Of a DNA stretch of 64,000 bases, positions 26,240 through 35,316 are shown piece after piece. Source of the DNA: Scatolibacter rhodanostii (lineage in GTDB: Bacteria > Bacillota > Clostridia > Oscillospirales > Acutalibacteraceae); contig NZ_FZLO01000001.1 of assembly GCF_900197595.1 (NCBI RefSeq), positions 434,001 to 498,000 on the forward strand. Reading direction: 5' to 3'. The position numbers were made by a program, and so were the translations under genes. A model generated the notes under the pieces. The model was not told the origin of the DNA. It did not search any database and worked only from the letters and a program-made list of their open reading frames with translations. Each line of letters opens with the position of its first letter. Position 1 is the stretch's first letter.

Positions 26240-27586
26240 TTGGATTTTAATCAATATGATTTATCGGCAGAAATGCTGCGTAGTTTAGAAAAAATGAAAT
26301 TTGCAGAACCTACACCCGTGCAGGCAGAAACGATTTTGCCTATGCTTGAGAAGCACGATTTATTGGTTCAATCACCGACAGGCAGCGGAAAAACAGCGGC
26401 TTTTGGCATTCCTGTTATAGAGGCAATTAACCCAAAAAACAGAAATGTGCAGGCTGTTATTTTATGCCCTACTCGCGAACTTGCTTTGCAGACCACTACG
26501 GTATTGCATAACCTCTCGACGTATAAACACAATGTGAGAATCATCACACTATACGGCGGCGAACAAATCGGAAAACAGATTTCCGCTTTGCGCAAACAAC
26601 CTCAAATTATTGTGGCAACACCAGGACGTTTAATTGATCATATTCAGCGTCGTACCGTAAAGCTAGACCAGACTGAGGTTGTCGTTTTAGATGAAGCAGA
26701 CCGTATGTTAGATATGGGATTTCGTGATGATATGAAGGCTATTCTAGACCAAGTACCATCTCAAAGACAAACGGTGCTGTTTTCTGCAACGCTGTCAACT
26801 GAAATTTGCCAAATTGCAGAGTCCTATCAAACCGAGGCACAAGTTATCAAAATTAAACCTGATTTCCGCAAAGTGGATTTGATCAAGCAGTTCTATACAG
26901 AAGTACCCATTGGCGGCAAAGTGCCTGTTTTAGAGACTTTCTTAAAAGAACAAAGTGAAAATCAGGTATTGGTTTTTGTAGGAACAAAATCAATGGCGGA
27001 TAAACTTTCTGAAACATTGGTGGATTCTGGACTTCATGCAGAAGCTCTTCACGGTGGGTTAAAGCAAACACAGCGTGACCGTGTTATGCGACGTTTTCGT
27101 CAAGGTATGACTCGTGTACTGATTGCAACAGATGTAGCGGCGAGAGGCATTGATGTCAACGATATGGGCGCAGTTATCAACTTTGATATTCCTGCAACTA
27201 GTGACGATTATGTGCATCGCATTGGTAGAACCGGCAGAGCAAATCATTCAGGAACTGCCTATACACTTTTGTATATCAAAGAACGCAGACAATTGCAAAT
27301 GATTATGCGTGAAACCAAGGCTATCATTAACCAGCGTCATGTTGAGGGTGTTGTAGCAACTGCTCCAGCCGCAGCTCACAAAAGACCGGCAGCAAGACGG
27401 AATAATACTAATGGTGCAAAACCATTTGCCGCACGTAACAAGACAGGAAAGCAAAGCAGACCGGCTGGACAAGAAAAATCAGCATCAGCGGCTAAAACAG
27501 ATAAGCCCGCAAAAAGAAAAAATTATGGCGAGAAAAAGAAAACTCCTTACTGGAAGAACCGAAAACGCCAGCACGAAGTAGCGTAA
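26240..27586 (+). CDS. DEAD-box ATP-dependent RNA helicase (CshA/DeaD-like)
   Basis: 448 aa, both RecA domains complete: Q motif region FAEPTPVQAETILPML, Walker A SPTGSGKTAA, PTRELALQ, TPGRLIDH, DEADRMLDMGF, SAT, VLIATDVAARGID, HRIGRTGRA. The C-terminal ~80 residues are basic and low-complexity (Lys/Arg/Ala-rich), probably an RNA-binding tail; the RNA-binding domain of full DeaD/CsdA is lacking. TTG start, AGGAGA about 12 nt upstream. It is likely needed for ribosome assembly or mRNA turnover in the cold. Confidence 0.94.
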   Translation: MDFNQYDLSAEMLRSLEKMKFAEPTPVQAETILPMLEKHDLLVQSPTGSGKTAAFGIPVIEAINPKNRNVQAVILCPTRELALQTTTVLHNLSTYKHNVRIITLYGGEQIGKQISALRKQPQIIVATPGRLIDHIQRRTVKLDQTEVVVLDEADRMLDMGFRDDMKAILDQVPSQRQTVLFSATLSTEICQIAESYQTEAQVIKIKPDFRKVDLIKQFYTEVPIGGKVPVLETFLKEQSENQVLVFVGTKSMADKLSETLVDSGLHAEALHGGLKQTQRDRVMRRFRQGMTRVLIATDVAARGIDVNDMGAVINFDIPATSDDYVHRIGRTGRANHSGTAYTLLYIKERRQLQMIMRETKAIINQRHVEGVVATAPAAAHKRPAARRNNTNGAKPFAARNKTGKQSRPAGQEKSASAAKTDKPAKRKNYGEKKKTPYWKNRKRQHEVA

Positions 27587-27618
27587 CATTATTGCCATAG
27601 CATATAAAATTATAATGA

Positions 27619-27661
27619 AAAACCAGCCATCTAATCAACTAGATAGTTGGTTTTATTTTTT
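27619..27661 (+). terminator. Terminator after the helicase gene
   Basis: Stem AAAACCA...ATCTA / TAGAT...TGGTTTT with a central bulge, followed by ATTTTTTT. Confidence 0.7.
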
Positions 27662-27882
27662 TGAGTAATATGGATTGTAACTTAGCAAAAACAGAATATG
27701 TTCATTTTGTGCTACTAAATTGATACCTAGCATAAGACGGAGGATAAAGAAGGGTAACCTTTGAGAACGAGAGCTGTGTCAAGCATTGTAAAATAAAAAT
27801 ATAGTTAATAAGCTTTTTTAAAGAAAAAAGTGAAAAAGTGTGATATGATATATCAATAAACAAGTTAAATAAGGAGCATTCT

Positions 27883-28884
27883 ATGAATTACCGCATTCCC
27901 ATTCCGCAAGTGGAAGAATTTTTGCCAGAACGCTATCCTTGCTATCGTGTAAAGGAAAAGCATATTCTAGACGGAAATTTAGATAAGAGTTTTTGGGCAA
28001 ATGCCCCGTTTACAAATGAATTTGTAGATATTAGAGGGAGCATTGGCCCTAAACCGCGTTTTCAGACCAGAGCAAAAATACTTTGGGATGACGATGCACT
28101 TTATTTCGGCGCAGAGCTTTTGGGTGACGAGATTTGGGCAACTGTAACTAAGCATGATGATGTTATCTTTATGGATAATGATTTTGAAATTTTTATCGAC
28201 CCTGATAATGACACACATAACTACTGTGAATTTGAAGTAAACGCATTGAATACAACATGGGATTTGCTCTTGACACGTTCTTATCGTGATGGTGGTTTGC
28301 CTATCAATAGCTTTGATATGAAAGGTTTAAAGTCCGCAGTTAAAGTTGTGGGGGATGTGAATAACCCCAACGCTGAAAACAAGAAGTGGTCAGTTGAAGT
28401 AGTGATTCCACTTACCTCTATTATAGAGTGTAATGGAAAAGAGCAAAAGCGACCAAAAGTAGGTGATTTCTGGAGATTTAATTTTTCTAGAGTGCACTGG
28501 GCAGTTGATGTTGTTGACGGAAAATATCAAAAAAGAATGGATGAAAACGGAAAACCTTTGCCTGAAGATAACTGGGTTTGGTCTCCTATGGGTCTTGTGA
28601 ATATGCATTATCCCGAGCTTTGGGGATATGTATTCTTTTGCGACAGAGAAGAGAGTTGCCCTGATTTACCTCAAGATGAAAACCTCAAGTGGGAAATGAG
28701 AAAGATTTATTATCAACTCCATGCTTGCTATGATGAACATGGATTTTTTAACCGTGAATTAGTCAAAAATTCTATTTCAGCGGAAATTTATACAACAAAA
28801 AACAGTTTCGAAATTATTTCTCCAGCTTCAAAAGGGGGATTTTGGGTGTTGCATTCCAACAGTGAATTGCTTTATAAAAGATAA
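27883..28884 (+). CDS. Carbohydrate-binding family 9-like protein
   Basis: 333 aa. A DOMON/CBM9-like domain occupies the first ~240 residues: LDGNLDKSFWANAPFT, RAKILWDDDALYFGAELL, DNDFEIFIDPDNDTHNYCEF, FWRFNFSRVHWAVD, NWVWSPMGLVNMHYPELWGY. These are the markers of the CBM9-like family. No signal peptide is present, which is common for this group. It may bind intracellular glycans or be an accessory domain of sugar metabolism; there is no catalytic motif I can name. Monocistronic. Confidence 0.85.
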   Translation: MNYRIPIPQVEEFLPERYPCYRVKEKHILDGNLDKSFWANAPFTNEFVDIRGSIGPKPRFQTRAKILWDDDALYFGAELLGDEIWATVTKHDDVIFMDNDFEIFIDPDNDTHNYCEFEVNALNTTWDLLLTRSYRDGGLPINSFDMKGLKSAVKVVGDVNNPNAENKKWSVEVVIPLTSIIECNGKEQKRPKVGDFWRFNFSRVHWAVDVVDGKYQKRMDENGKPLPEDNWVWSPMGLVNMHYPELWGYVFFCDREESCPDLPQDENLKWEMRKIYYQLHACYDEHGFFNRELVKNSISAEIYTTKNSFEIISPASKGGFWVLHSNSELLYKR

Positions 28885-28963
28885 AATGACAAAACTAACC
28901 TATATAAGGATTCATTATCACGCTGTAACATTTTAAAGTTGATTACTAACAGTATAAAAACAA

Positions 28964-28999
28964 AAAAGCTAGGTGCACATTATTTTGCACCTAGCTTTT
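28964..28999. terminator. Bidirectional terminator between the CBM9-like and metQ genes
   Basis: Perfect 14-bp stem AAAAGCTAGGTGCA / TGCACCTAGCTTTT, with A and T runs on either side. Confidence 0.85.
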
Positions 29000-29018
29000 C
29001 TATAGTTAGATATAGTTG

Positions 29019-29915
29019 TTATTTAGTAGCAACAACAGCACCTTTATAAGTGTCTGCGATGAACTGGCTGATTTCATCACTCTTGAGAACGTCAACTAAT
29101 GCTTTGATGTCCTCGCGATTTTCATCACCTTCACGCACGGCAATTACGTTCACATAAGCAGTGGCCGCAAGAGAATCACTGGATTCTGTGGCGATAGCAT
29201 CTTCAATTTTCAGGTTGTTAGAAAGGGCGTAGTTGCCGTTAATAACGGCCATGTCAACATCTTGCAAAGTACGAGCAGTTTGAACAGCCTCTACTTCTTG
29301 AATAACCAAGTTCTTAGGATTCTCGACAATATCAATTTGTGTTGCGGTAATGCCGGCGTCTTCCTTCAACTTAATCAAACCTAAATCTTGCAGAAGAAGA
29401 AGAGCACGAGCTTCATTGGTTGTGTCATTAGGAACCGCAATGGTAGCACCATCTTGCAAATCATCTAAAGATGAGGTTTTGCCGGCAAAAAGGCCGAATG
29501 GTTCATAATGAATTTCAGCGGCAGAAGCAAGGTGCGTGCCATGCTCTTCATTAAAGTTGTTTAGATAGGTGATGTGTTGGAAATAGTTAGCATCCAAGTC
29601 TTTGCTTTCGAGAGCAAGGTTTGGCTGAATATAGTCGGTGAATTCGACGATTTCAAGCTCATAGCCTTTTTCTTTTAGCAACTCATTGGCTTTGGCTAAA
29701 ATTTCGGCATGTGGGGTAACAGAAGCACCAATTTTAAGTTTTTTGAGTTCTGTTGCATTTTCAGAAGCAGAGCTGTCAGTGTTGGCAGCGGTAGAAGAAG
29801 TAGCTTTGCTCTCAGCTGTGGAACTGGATTTGTCTGCCTTGTTGTCGCTTGAGCAGCCAGCCAAAATACCGGCAGCAAGAACGGCGACTAAGAGAGTGGA
29901 AAATAGTTTTTTCAT
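29019..29915 (-). CDS. metQ: Methionine ABC transporter substrate-binding lipoprotein
   Basis: NlpA/MetQ family, 298 aa. The start is the ATG ending at 29915 with GGAGGT upstream; the longer open frame has no ribosome binding site. Lipobox ILAGCSSD, Ser/Thr-rich linker, then LKIGASVTPHAEILAKANE, FTDYIQPNLALESKDLDANYF, AVPNDTTNEARALLLL, all typical of D/L-methionine-binding MetQ. Last gene of a metN-metI-metQ operon. Methionine is the usual ligand; other members bind dipeptides. Confidence 0.93.
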   Translation of the reverse strand: MKKLFSTLLVAVLAAGILAGCSSDNKADKSSSTAESKATSSTAANTDSSASENATELKKLKIGASVTPHAEILAKANELLKEKGYELEIVEFTDYIQPNLALESKDLDANYFQHITYLNNFNEEHGTHLASAAEIHYEPFGLFAGKTSSLDDLQDGATIAVPNDTTNEARALLLLQDLGLIKLKEDAGITATQIDIVENPKNLVIQEVEAVQTARTLQDVDMAVINGNYALSNNLKIEDAIATESSDSLAATAYVNVIAVREGDENREDIKALVDVLKSDEISQFIADTYKGAVVATK

Positions 29916-29943
29916 AATTAACCTCCATGAATGTAATATATAT

Positions 29944-30606
29944 TTAAGATTTACGCTTGTCACTAACACCTGCTATGCGCATACCGATTTCTTGGAAAAT
30001 CTGAACAAGAATAATTAGCAGGATAATAGTAATTAGCATGATATCTCCTTGGTTACGATTGTAGCCATAATTAATAGCGATAGTACCAAGTCCGCCGCCA
30101 CCCATGACACCAGCAGAAGCCGAATAGCCTAAGATAGTCGTGACAGCTATGGTCGCTCCGTTAATCAGGGAAGGGACAGCTTCTGGCAGCATGACTTTGA
30201 AAATAATCTCAAAGTTCGAAGCCCCCATAGAATGTGCGGCTTCAATAATACCTCGGTCAATTTCTAACAAAGAGGATTCAACCATGCGAGCAACAAAAGG
30301 TGTGGCTGCTAAAACTAATGGAACAATCGTAGCTTTTGAACCTAGCTGTGTGCCCATAATAAGACGAGTGAGCGGCGTAACCGAAATCATCAAAATTAAA
30401 AAGGGAATAGAGCGAGTAATGTTGACGATGATATCCAAGATTTTGAAAAGAACAGGCTGTGGACGAATGCCGTCTTTACCGCTCATCACTAAGATAATCC
30501 CTAAGGGTGTACCAAAAATATAGGCAAATATGGTAGATAAGATGGTCATGTAGAAGCTTTCCCAGATTCCAATAAGCAAGACTTTAGTCATTGGATTATC
30601 CCACAT
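29944..30606 (-). CDS. metI: Methionine ABC transporter permease
   Basis: 220 aa with five hydrophobic segments and the MetI EAA loop EAAHSMGASNFEIIFKVMLP. The N-terminal GIWESFYMTILSTIFAYIFG is characteristic. Overlaps the 3' end of metN by 11 nt. Forms the membrane dimer of the MetNIQ importer. Confidence 0.95.
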   Translation of the reverse strand: MWDNPMTKVLLIGIWESFYMTILSTIFAYIFGTPLGIILVMSGKDGIRPQPVLFKILDIIVNITRSIPFLILMISVTPLTRLIMGTQLGSKATIVPLVLAATPFVARMVESSLLEIDRGIIEAAHSMGASNFEIIFKVMLPEAVPSLINGATIAVTTILGYSASAGVMGGGGLGTIAINYGYNRNQGDIMLITIILLIILVQIFQEIGMRIAGVSDKRKS

Positions 30607-31621
30607 AGTCAGTCACCTCCTCAACAGTTAACTCTCGTGAACGAAGATACCGTAGCATGTTTTCTTGCAAAGTTTTGCTTTGAGGAACTTGAATGACGAT
30701 TTGTCCAAAAGCCTTGCCGTCAATGTTTTTTGTGTCGGCAAACATAATGTTAACCGGTGTTTTGAACTCCAAAACCATATTGGCAACCACGGGTTCAAAA
30801 GATGAATTTCCATCAAAGACAATTCGATAATAGCTAAAGTCGCCGTGAGAAGAAAACACCTCACGCTGATGTCCTTCAGGGAAAACCAATTTTTGAGCAG
30901 CTAGTGTTTGCGGACGGGAGAAGATGTCCTCTACAAAACCGACCTCTGCAATTTGGCTTTGGTCAATAATAGCAACCCGATTGCAAATTTGCTCGATAAC
31001 ACTCATCTCATGGGTAATAATGACGACGGTAATGCCAAGACGTTGATTGATATCTTTTAATAGAGCAAGGATTGAAGCGGTTGTGGTAGGATCTAAAGCA
31101 CTGGTGGCTTCGTCACAAAGCAAGACTTTGGGGTTAGAAGCTAGTGCCCTTGCAATGGCAATTCTCTGTTTTTGCCCACCAGATAGTTGACTGGGATAAG
31201 ATTTTGCCCGATCTGAAAGGCCAACGAGTTCCAATAGCTCTTTTGCCCGTTCTTTGGCGGCTTTTTTGCTTATACCACTAATTTCAAGAGGAAAACAAAT
31301 ATTACTTTCAGCCGTACGCTGCATTAAAAGGTTAAATTGTTGAAAAATCATCCCCATAGATCGGCGAACTTTTTGCAGTTGCTTATTGTTCAACCGTGCA
31401 ATGTCCTGTCCTTCAAGAAAGACCTGTCCCGAAGTAGGGCGCTCTAAAAGATTCATACACCGTACCAAGGTGCTTTTTCCGGCTCCACTCATGCCGATTA
31501 TTCCAAAAATATCTCCTTGCTGAATTTGCAAATTAATATTTTTCAAGGCACTTACAGAACCATTTTTTGTCTGAAAGGTCTTCTCAAGTTCTTTAATTTC
31601 GATAATGGGTTGTGAAGTCAC
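30596..31621 (-). CDS. metN: Methionine ABC transporter ATP-binding protein with C-terminal regulatory domain
   Basis: 341 aa. Walker A GMSGAGKST, Q loop, LSGGQKQR signature, LLCDEATSALD Walker B, H loop ITHEM. The C-terminal ~100 residues (FDGNSSFEPVVANMVLEF onward) form the NIL/ACT-like domain that in E. coli MetN binds methionine and mediates trans-inhibition (family knowledge). First gene of the operon, preceded by AAAGGAGG. Confidence 0.95.
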   Translation of the reverse strand: MTSQPIIEIKELEKTFQTKNGSVSALKNINLQIQQGDIFGIIGMSGAGKSTLVRCMNLLERPTSGQVFLEGQDIARLNNKQLQKVRRSMGMIFQQFNLLMQRTAESNICFPLEISGISKKAAKERAKELLELVGLSDRAKSYPSQLSGGQKQRIAIARALASNPKVLLCDEATSALDPTTTASILALLKDINQRLGITVVIITHEMSVIEQICNRVAIIDQSQIAEVGFVEDIFSRPQTLAAQKLVFPEGHQREVFSSHGDFSYYRIVFDGNSSFEPVVANMVLEFKTPVNIMFADTKNIDGKAFGQIVIQVPQSKTLQENMLRYLRSRELTVEEVTDYVG

Positions 31622-31648
31622 AAAATTCCCTCCTTTTTTACATAACCT

Positions 31649-31666
31649 ATTTAGTATATACTAAAT
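31649..31666. promoter_or_regulatory. Perfect 18-bp palindrome in the metNIQ leader (putative operator)
   Basis: ATTTAGTATATACTAAAT is its own reverse complement. It sits about 28-45 nt upstream of the metN start and well downstream of the promoter, a position suited to a roadblock repressor site. The regulator is unknown. Confidence 0.55.
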
Positions 31667-31753
31667 GTGAGGGTTAGTAAAGTCAGTTTTAGACAAGGAA
31701 AGAGTAAATTGAAAAGAAATTTATCTCGTTAATCTATGAATAGATTGATATTT

Positions 31754-31782
31754 ATTATAGTTCTGGGTGACTTGTTTGTCAA
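31754..31782 (-). promoter_or_regulatory. Promoter of metNIQ
   Basis: On the minus strand TTGACA (31782-31777), 17-nt spacer, TATAAT (31759-31754): perfect consensus. Confidence 0.85.
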
Positions 31783-31914
31783 TCTTATTTTCATATAAAT
31801 CATATAGGTTTTATGTATTGATAACTATTGGTTTTATGAATGGCTAGTTTACACAATTTTTTTCAATTTTGCTGTTCAATTCAAGGATTTATTTCTACAA
31901 AAAGAAAAGTGAAC

Positions 31915-31943
31915 TGGACAAAGCTTCGTTTTTCGGATAAAAT
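31915..31943 (+). promoter_or_regulatory. Promoter of the alpha/beta hydrolase gene
   Basis: TGGACA (31915-31920), 17-nt spacer, TAAAAT (31938-31943), 36 nt upstream of the ATG. Confidence 0.65.
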
Positions 31944-31979
31944 GTAAGAATAATCTTTGCAATAATAGGAGAAATCGTA

Positions 31980-32636
31980 ATGAAAATAGAAGTAAATAGT
32001 ATTCAACTGGCATATGAAAAATCCGGTCAAGGGACGCCAATACTTCTTTTACATGGCAATGGGGGCGACCATCATATATTTGACACACTTGCCTTAAAAC
32101 TGCAGAATGAATTTACTGTTTATGCCGTAGACAGTCGAAATCATGGAGAAAGCAGTAAAACAGAAGAATATGGCTATGAAACTATGGCAGAAGATATCGC
32201 GGCCATGATTGAAAGCTTGCAACTAAAAAATATAGCGGTTGTCGGCTTTAGTGATGGAGCTATTCTAGCGTTGCTATTGGCAATAAAGCATCCGGGTCTA
32301 ATCCACAAAATGGCACTGTTGGGTGTGAATTTGAAACCAACTGATTTTATAGAAGAAATCTATCAAGAATTGCGGGAAATGTACGAAAAATCAAAAGAAC
32401 CGCTCCTAAAACTCATGCTTGAGCAACCAAACATTGAACTTGAAGAAGTGAAAAATGTGGATATTCCCACCCTAGTGGTGGCTGGTGAGCACGATGTTTT
32501 TAAACCGGTTATGTTTGAGAAACTTGCTCATGCACTTCCAAACGGAGAGCTTTTAATTATGAAGGGTCATGAGCATGAGACTTATCTTGAAGAAAAGGAT
32601 ATATTATATCCAGACTTGCTTGCTTTCCTGAAATGA
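31980..32636 (+). CDS. Alpha/beta-fold hydrolase
   Basis: 218 aa. Oxyanion-hole motif HGNGGD, nucleophile elbow GFSDG (Ser), acid in GEHD and His in KGHEHE, so the catalytic triad is complete. Short cap region. AATAGGAGA precedes the ATG. It is a single-gene unit upstream of the polyamine leader; substrate unknown. Confidence 0.88.
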   Translation: MKIEVNSIQLAYEKSGQGTPILLLHGNGGDHHIFDTLALKLQNEFTVYAVDSRNHGESSKTEEYGYETMAEDIAAMIESLQLKNIAVVGFSDGAILALLLAIKHPGLIHKMALLGVNLKPTDFIEEIYQELREMYEKSKEPLLKLMLEQPNIELEEVKNVDIPTLVVAGEHDVFKPVMFEKLAHALPNGELLIMKGHEHETYLEEKDILYPDLLAFLK

Positions 32637-32651
32637 AATTTTTAAAATAGC

Positions 32652-32680
32652 TTGACAGTTATTTTAGATTTCGCTATAAT
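32652..32680 (+). promoter_or_regulatory. Promoter of the polyamine operon
   Basis: TTGACA (32652-32657), 17-nt spacer, TATAAT (32675-32680): perfect consensus, immediately after the hydrolase gene. Confidence 0.88.
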
Positions 32681-33023
32681 ACGTTGTGTCATGTGATATG
32701 AGTTCGCAGAGTATCTCATGCAAATATTTTATCTGACCACCCTTTACAGGGTCGAGGCCATACGGACAGCCGGGTCAACTGCCGATTGGCGGCATATTGC
32801 TGCCATTATTGATTGAGTTAAAAGCTCAATTTTATAAGTTGGTTACTTTATAACCGATGTGCATTTGCGTGCATAACTTGTAAAACGGTCAATAAGAGTG
32901 GTAAAAGTAAGTATTTGCTATATAGACTCTCATCAAAACTCATTTCTCTATAACTCTATCTACTTCTGAAATTTGGGAAGTTGACAGGATGACAACTACA
33001 AAATGAGTATTCTGAAACCTTTT

Positions 33024-33060
33024 ACGAGCGATGTGCTTTTGCGCAACGCTCGTTTTTTTA
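33024..33060 (+). terminator. Intrinsic terminator in the polyamine leader (attenuator)
   Basis: ACGAGCG (33024-33030) / CGCTCGT (33047-33053), with GTGC/GCGC pairing inside the loop and seven T (33053-33059). It is enclosed by a second inverted repeat TATTCTGAAA (33008-33017) / TTTCAGAATA (33062-33071). Ends 28 nt before the speD start. Confidence 0.82.
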
Positions 33061-33087
33061 TTTTCAGAATATGAGGAGATTTGTTGT

Positions 33088-33846
33088 ATGGGGGAAAAAT
33101 TAAAGCTATATGGGTTTAATAATCTAACAAAATCACTGAGTTTCAATATATATGATGTTTGTTATGCCAAAACGGCCAGAGAGTTGCAAGACTATATCGA
33201 TTATATTGATGAACAATATAATTCAGAAAGATTGACGAATATTCTGACTACGCTGACAGATATGATTGGAGCCACTGTCCTCAATATTGCCAGACAGGAT
33301 TATGACCCCCAAGGAGCCTCGGTTACGCTTTTAATTGCTGAGGGTTCTATGCGCCCTGCCGGCGAAACACAAGTTGGACATTTAGACAAGAGTCATGTGA
33401 CCGTTCACACTTATCCGGAATATCACCCTGAAACCTGTTTAGCAACTTTTCGTGTAGATATTGATGTGGCAACCTGCGGAGAAATCACACCACTTTCTAC
33501 GTTAGACTATCTAATCGGCTCGTTCGACTCCGATATTATCACGATGGATTACCGCGTGAGAGGGTTTACCCGAGACGTAAACGGCAAAAAATTGTTTATG
33601 GATCATGAAGTAGCATCCATTCAGGAGTACATTGCCGCAGAAACTTTACAAAAGTATGATGCGGTTGATATCAATGTATATGGTGCCAATTTGTTCCATA
33701 CTAAAATGATGCTAAAAGAAATTGAACTGCGAAATTACTTATTTAAAACGGATGTCTATGAACTTCCGCCGCAATCAAGGTTAGAAATTATGAGTAACTT
33801 GCGCAAAGAAATGATAGAAATTTTCAGCGGAAGAAATATCTATTAA
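33088..33846 (+). CDS. speD: S-adenosylmethionine decarboxylase proenzyme (E. coli SpeD type)
   Basis: Makes decarboxylated SAM, the aminopropyl donor. 252 aa. The start is the ATG at 33088 with ATGAGGAG upstream; the longer frame would begin inside the terminator hairpin. Autocleavage to the pyruvoyl enzyme should occur before Ser102 in [33 protein letters not shown] and [11 protein letters not shown] match the large E. coli-type class, not the short Bacillus SpeH class. First gene of a six-gene polyamine operon. Confidence 0.95.
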   Translation: MGEKLKLYGFNNLTKSLSFNIYDVCYAKTARELQDYIDYIDEQYNSERLTNILTTLTDMIGATVLNIARQDYDPQGASVTLLIAEGSMRPAGETQVGHLDKSHVTVHTYPEYHPETCLATFRVDIDVATCGEITPLSTLDYLIGSFDSDIITMDYRVRGFTRDVNGKKLFMDHEVASIQEYIAAETLQKYDAVDINVYGANLFHTKMMLKEIELRNYLFKTDVYELPPQSRLEIMSNLRKEMIEIFSGRNIY

Positions 33847-33860
33847 AAGGGGAGAAGTTC

Positions 33861-35315
33861 ATGTCGTTATCACAAGAACGTGCGCCTATTTATGAAGCGT
33901 TACAGGCATTCGGAAAGAAAAGAGTCGTCCCCTTTGATGTACCGGGACATAAGCGCGGCAGAGGGAATCCCGAGCTGGCAATGCTTTTGGGCGAAAACTG
34001 CGTGCAGATGGACGTCAATTCAATGAAACCACTAGACAATCTTTGCCATCCTGTGTCGGTTATTCGTGAAGCAGAAGAGCTTGCAGCCGAAGCATTTGGT
34101 GCGGCACACGCTTTTCTGATGGTTGGAGGCACGACATCTGCTGTGCAAGCGATGGTACTTTCTTCTGTCAAGCAAGGAGAAAAGATTATTTTACCCCGTA
34201 ACGTACATCGTAGTGTCATGGGAGCACTGGTTTTATGCGGTGCCATTCCTGTTTATGTTGATCCTGCCTGTGATGAGCGCTTGGGAATTCCTCTAGGAAT
34301 GCGTGTTAAAGATGTCGAGCAAGCGATTCAAATGCATCCCGAAGCTAAAGCGGTTTTAGTCAATAATCCTACTTATTATGGAATTTGCTCTGATTTGCGT
34401 GCGATTGTTAAGCTTGCCCATGACAACGGAATGTTATGTCTGGCTGATGAGGCTCATGGAACACACTTTTATTTTGCAGAGGGATTGCCTGTTTCTGCTA
34501 TGGCAGCGGGAGCTGATATGGCTGCAGTGTCTATGCATAAATCAGGCGGCAGTTTAACACAAAGCTCCATTATGTTGATTGGTTCAGCTGTATCTGAAGG
34601 ATACGTTAGGCAGTTCATCAATTTGACACAAACCACTAGCGCTTCCTATCTTCTGCTTTCTAGCTTGGATATTTCTAGACGGAATCTGGCATTACGTGGA
34701 AAAGAAGCTTTTGCAGAAGTGATAAAGATGGCAGATTATGCTCGTGAAGAAATCAATGCAATAGGCGGTTATTACGCTTTTTCCCAAGAATTGATAAATG
34801 GCGACAGTATTTATGATGTAGACGTGACAAAGTTATCTGTCAATACATTGGAAATCGGTTTGGCAGGCATTGAGGTCTATGACTTACTCCGTGATGAATA
34901 TGACATCCAAATCGAGTTCGGTGATTTGGGGAATATATTAGCCTATCTTTCCATTGGAGACCGTTTGCGTGATATTGAGAGACTTGTCAGTGCACTGGCA
35001 GAAATCAAACGCCGTTTTGGGCAACAGAAGGCCAGCATGATGCGCCAAGAATATATAGAACCCGAAGTCGTCACATCTCCGCAGAAAGCTTTTTATGCCG
35101 AGAAAGAACTGCTCCCAATTGAGCAAACGAATGGATATGTATGCGCCGAATTTGTGATGTGTTATCCACCGGGCATTCCGGTTCTAACGCCGGGAGAGCG
35201 AATTACGACTAAAATACTTGAGTATATTGACTATGCAAAAAGAAAGGGATGTAGCTTAACAGGCCCTGAAGATGCAAACATTGAAAAATTAAACGTTTTG
35301 AAAGGAGAAGCCTAG
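33861..35315 (+). CDS. speA: Arginine decarboxylase, aspartate-aminotransferase fold (Orn/Lys/Arg decarboxylase family)
   Basis: PLP enzyme of 484 aa, the short Bacillus SpeA-like form. N-terminal VPFDVPGHKRGRG is the family hallmark; the PLP Lys is Lys227 in SMHKSGGSLTQSS. C-terminal ECVYPPGIP-type motif reads CYPPGIPVLTPGE. Because agmatinase follows in the same operon, arginine is the most likely substrate (arginine to agmatine). Lysine decarboxylases share the fold and cannot be excluded by sequence alone. Confidence 0.88.
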   Translation: MSLSQERAPIYEALQAFGKKRVVPFDVPGHKRGRGNPELAMLLGENCVQMDVNSMKPLDNLCHPVSVIREAEELAAEAFGAAHAFLMVGGTTSAVQAMVLSSVKQGEKIILPRNVHRSVMGALVLCGAIPVYVDPACDERLGIPLGMRVKDVEQAIQMHPEAKAVLVNNPTYYGICSDLRAIVKLAHDNGMLCLADEAHGTHFYFAEGLPVSAMAAGADMAAVSMHKSGGSLTQSSIMLIGSAVSEGYVRQFINLTQTTSASYLLLSSLDISRRNLALRGKEAFAEVIKMADYAREEINAIGGYYAFSQELINGDSIYDVDVTKLSVNTLEIGLAGIEVYDLLRDEYDIQIEFGDLGNILAYLSIGDRLRDIERLVSALAEIKRRFGQQKASMMRQEYIEPEVVTSPQKAFYAEKELLPIEQTNGYVCAEFVMCYPPGIPVLTPGERITTKILEYIDYAKRKGCSLTGPEDANIEKLNVLKGEA

Positions 35316-35316
35316 A

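Larger units (their letters stand above)
31622..31979. other. 358-nt divergent region between metN and the alpha/beta hydrolase gene
   Basis: Holds the metN promoter (31754-31782, -), an 18-bp palindrome in the metN leader (31649-31666) and the hydrolase promoter (31915-31943, +). I see no SAM-I (S-box) or T-box signature in the 125-nt metN leader. Confidence 0.6.
32637..33087 (+). other. Long structured leader of the polyamine operon (451-nt gap)
   Basis: From the promoter at 32652 the transcript runs about 400 nt before speD. Visible pairings: CATGTGATA/TATCTCATG (32690/32712, one mismatch); a closing stem TGACC/GGTCA (32734/32887); inside it ACCCT/AGGGT (32739/32748), GGCGGCA/TGCTGCC (32788/32798) or the competing TGCCG/CGGCA (32780/32790), ATTGAG/CTCAAT (32812/32825) and an 11-bp stem TTTTATAAGTT/AACTTGTAAAA (32830/32875) enclosing GGTTA/TAACC. 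A small hairpin AGTTG/CAACT follows (32979/32993), then the terminator at 33024. I do not recognise a known riboswitch class. Confidence 0.65.

Noticed and set aside
32734-32891. Polyamine leader as ZTP (pfl), SAM-I, lysine, guanidine or T-box RNA
   Set aside because: By-eye comparison found none of the conserved cores. An Rfam search is still needed to settle this.
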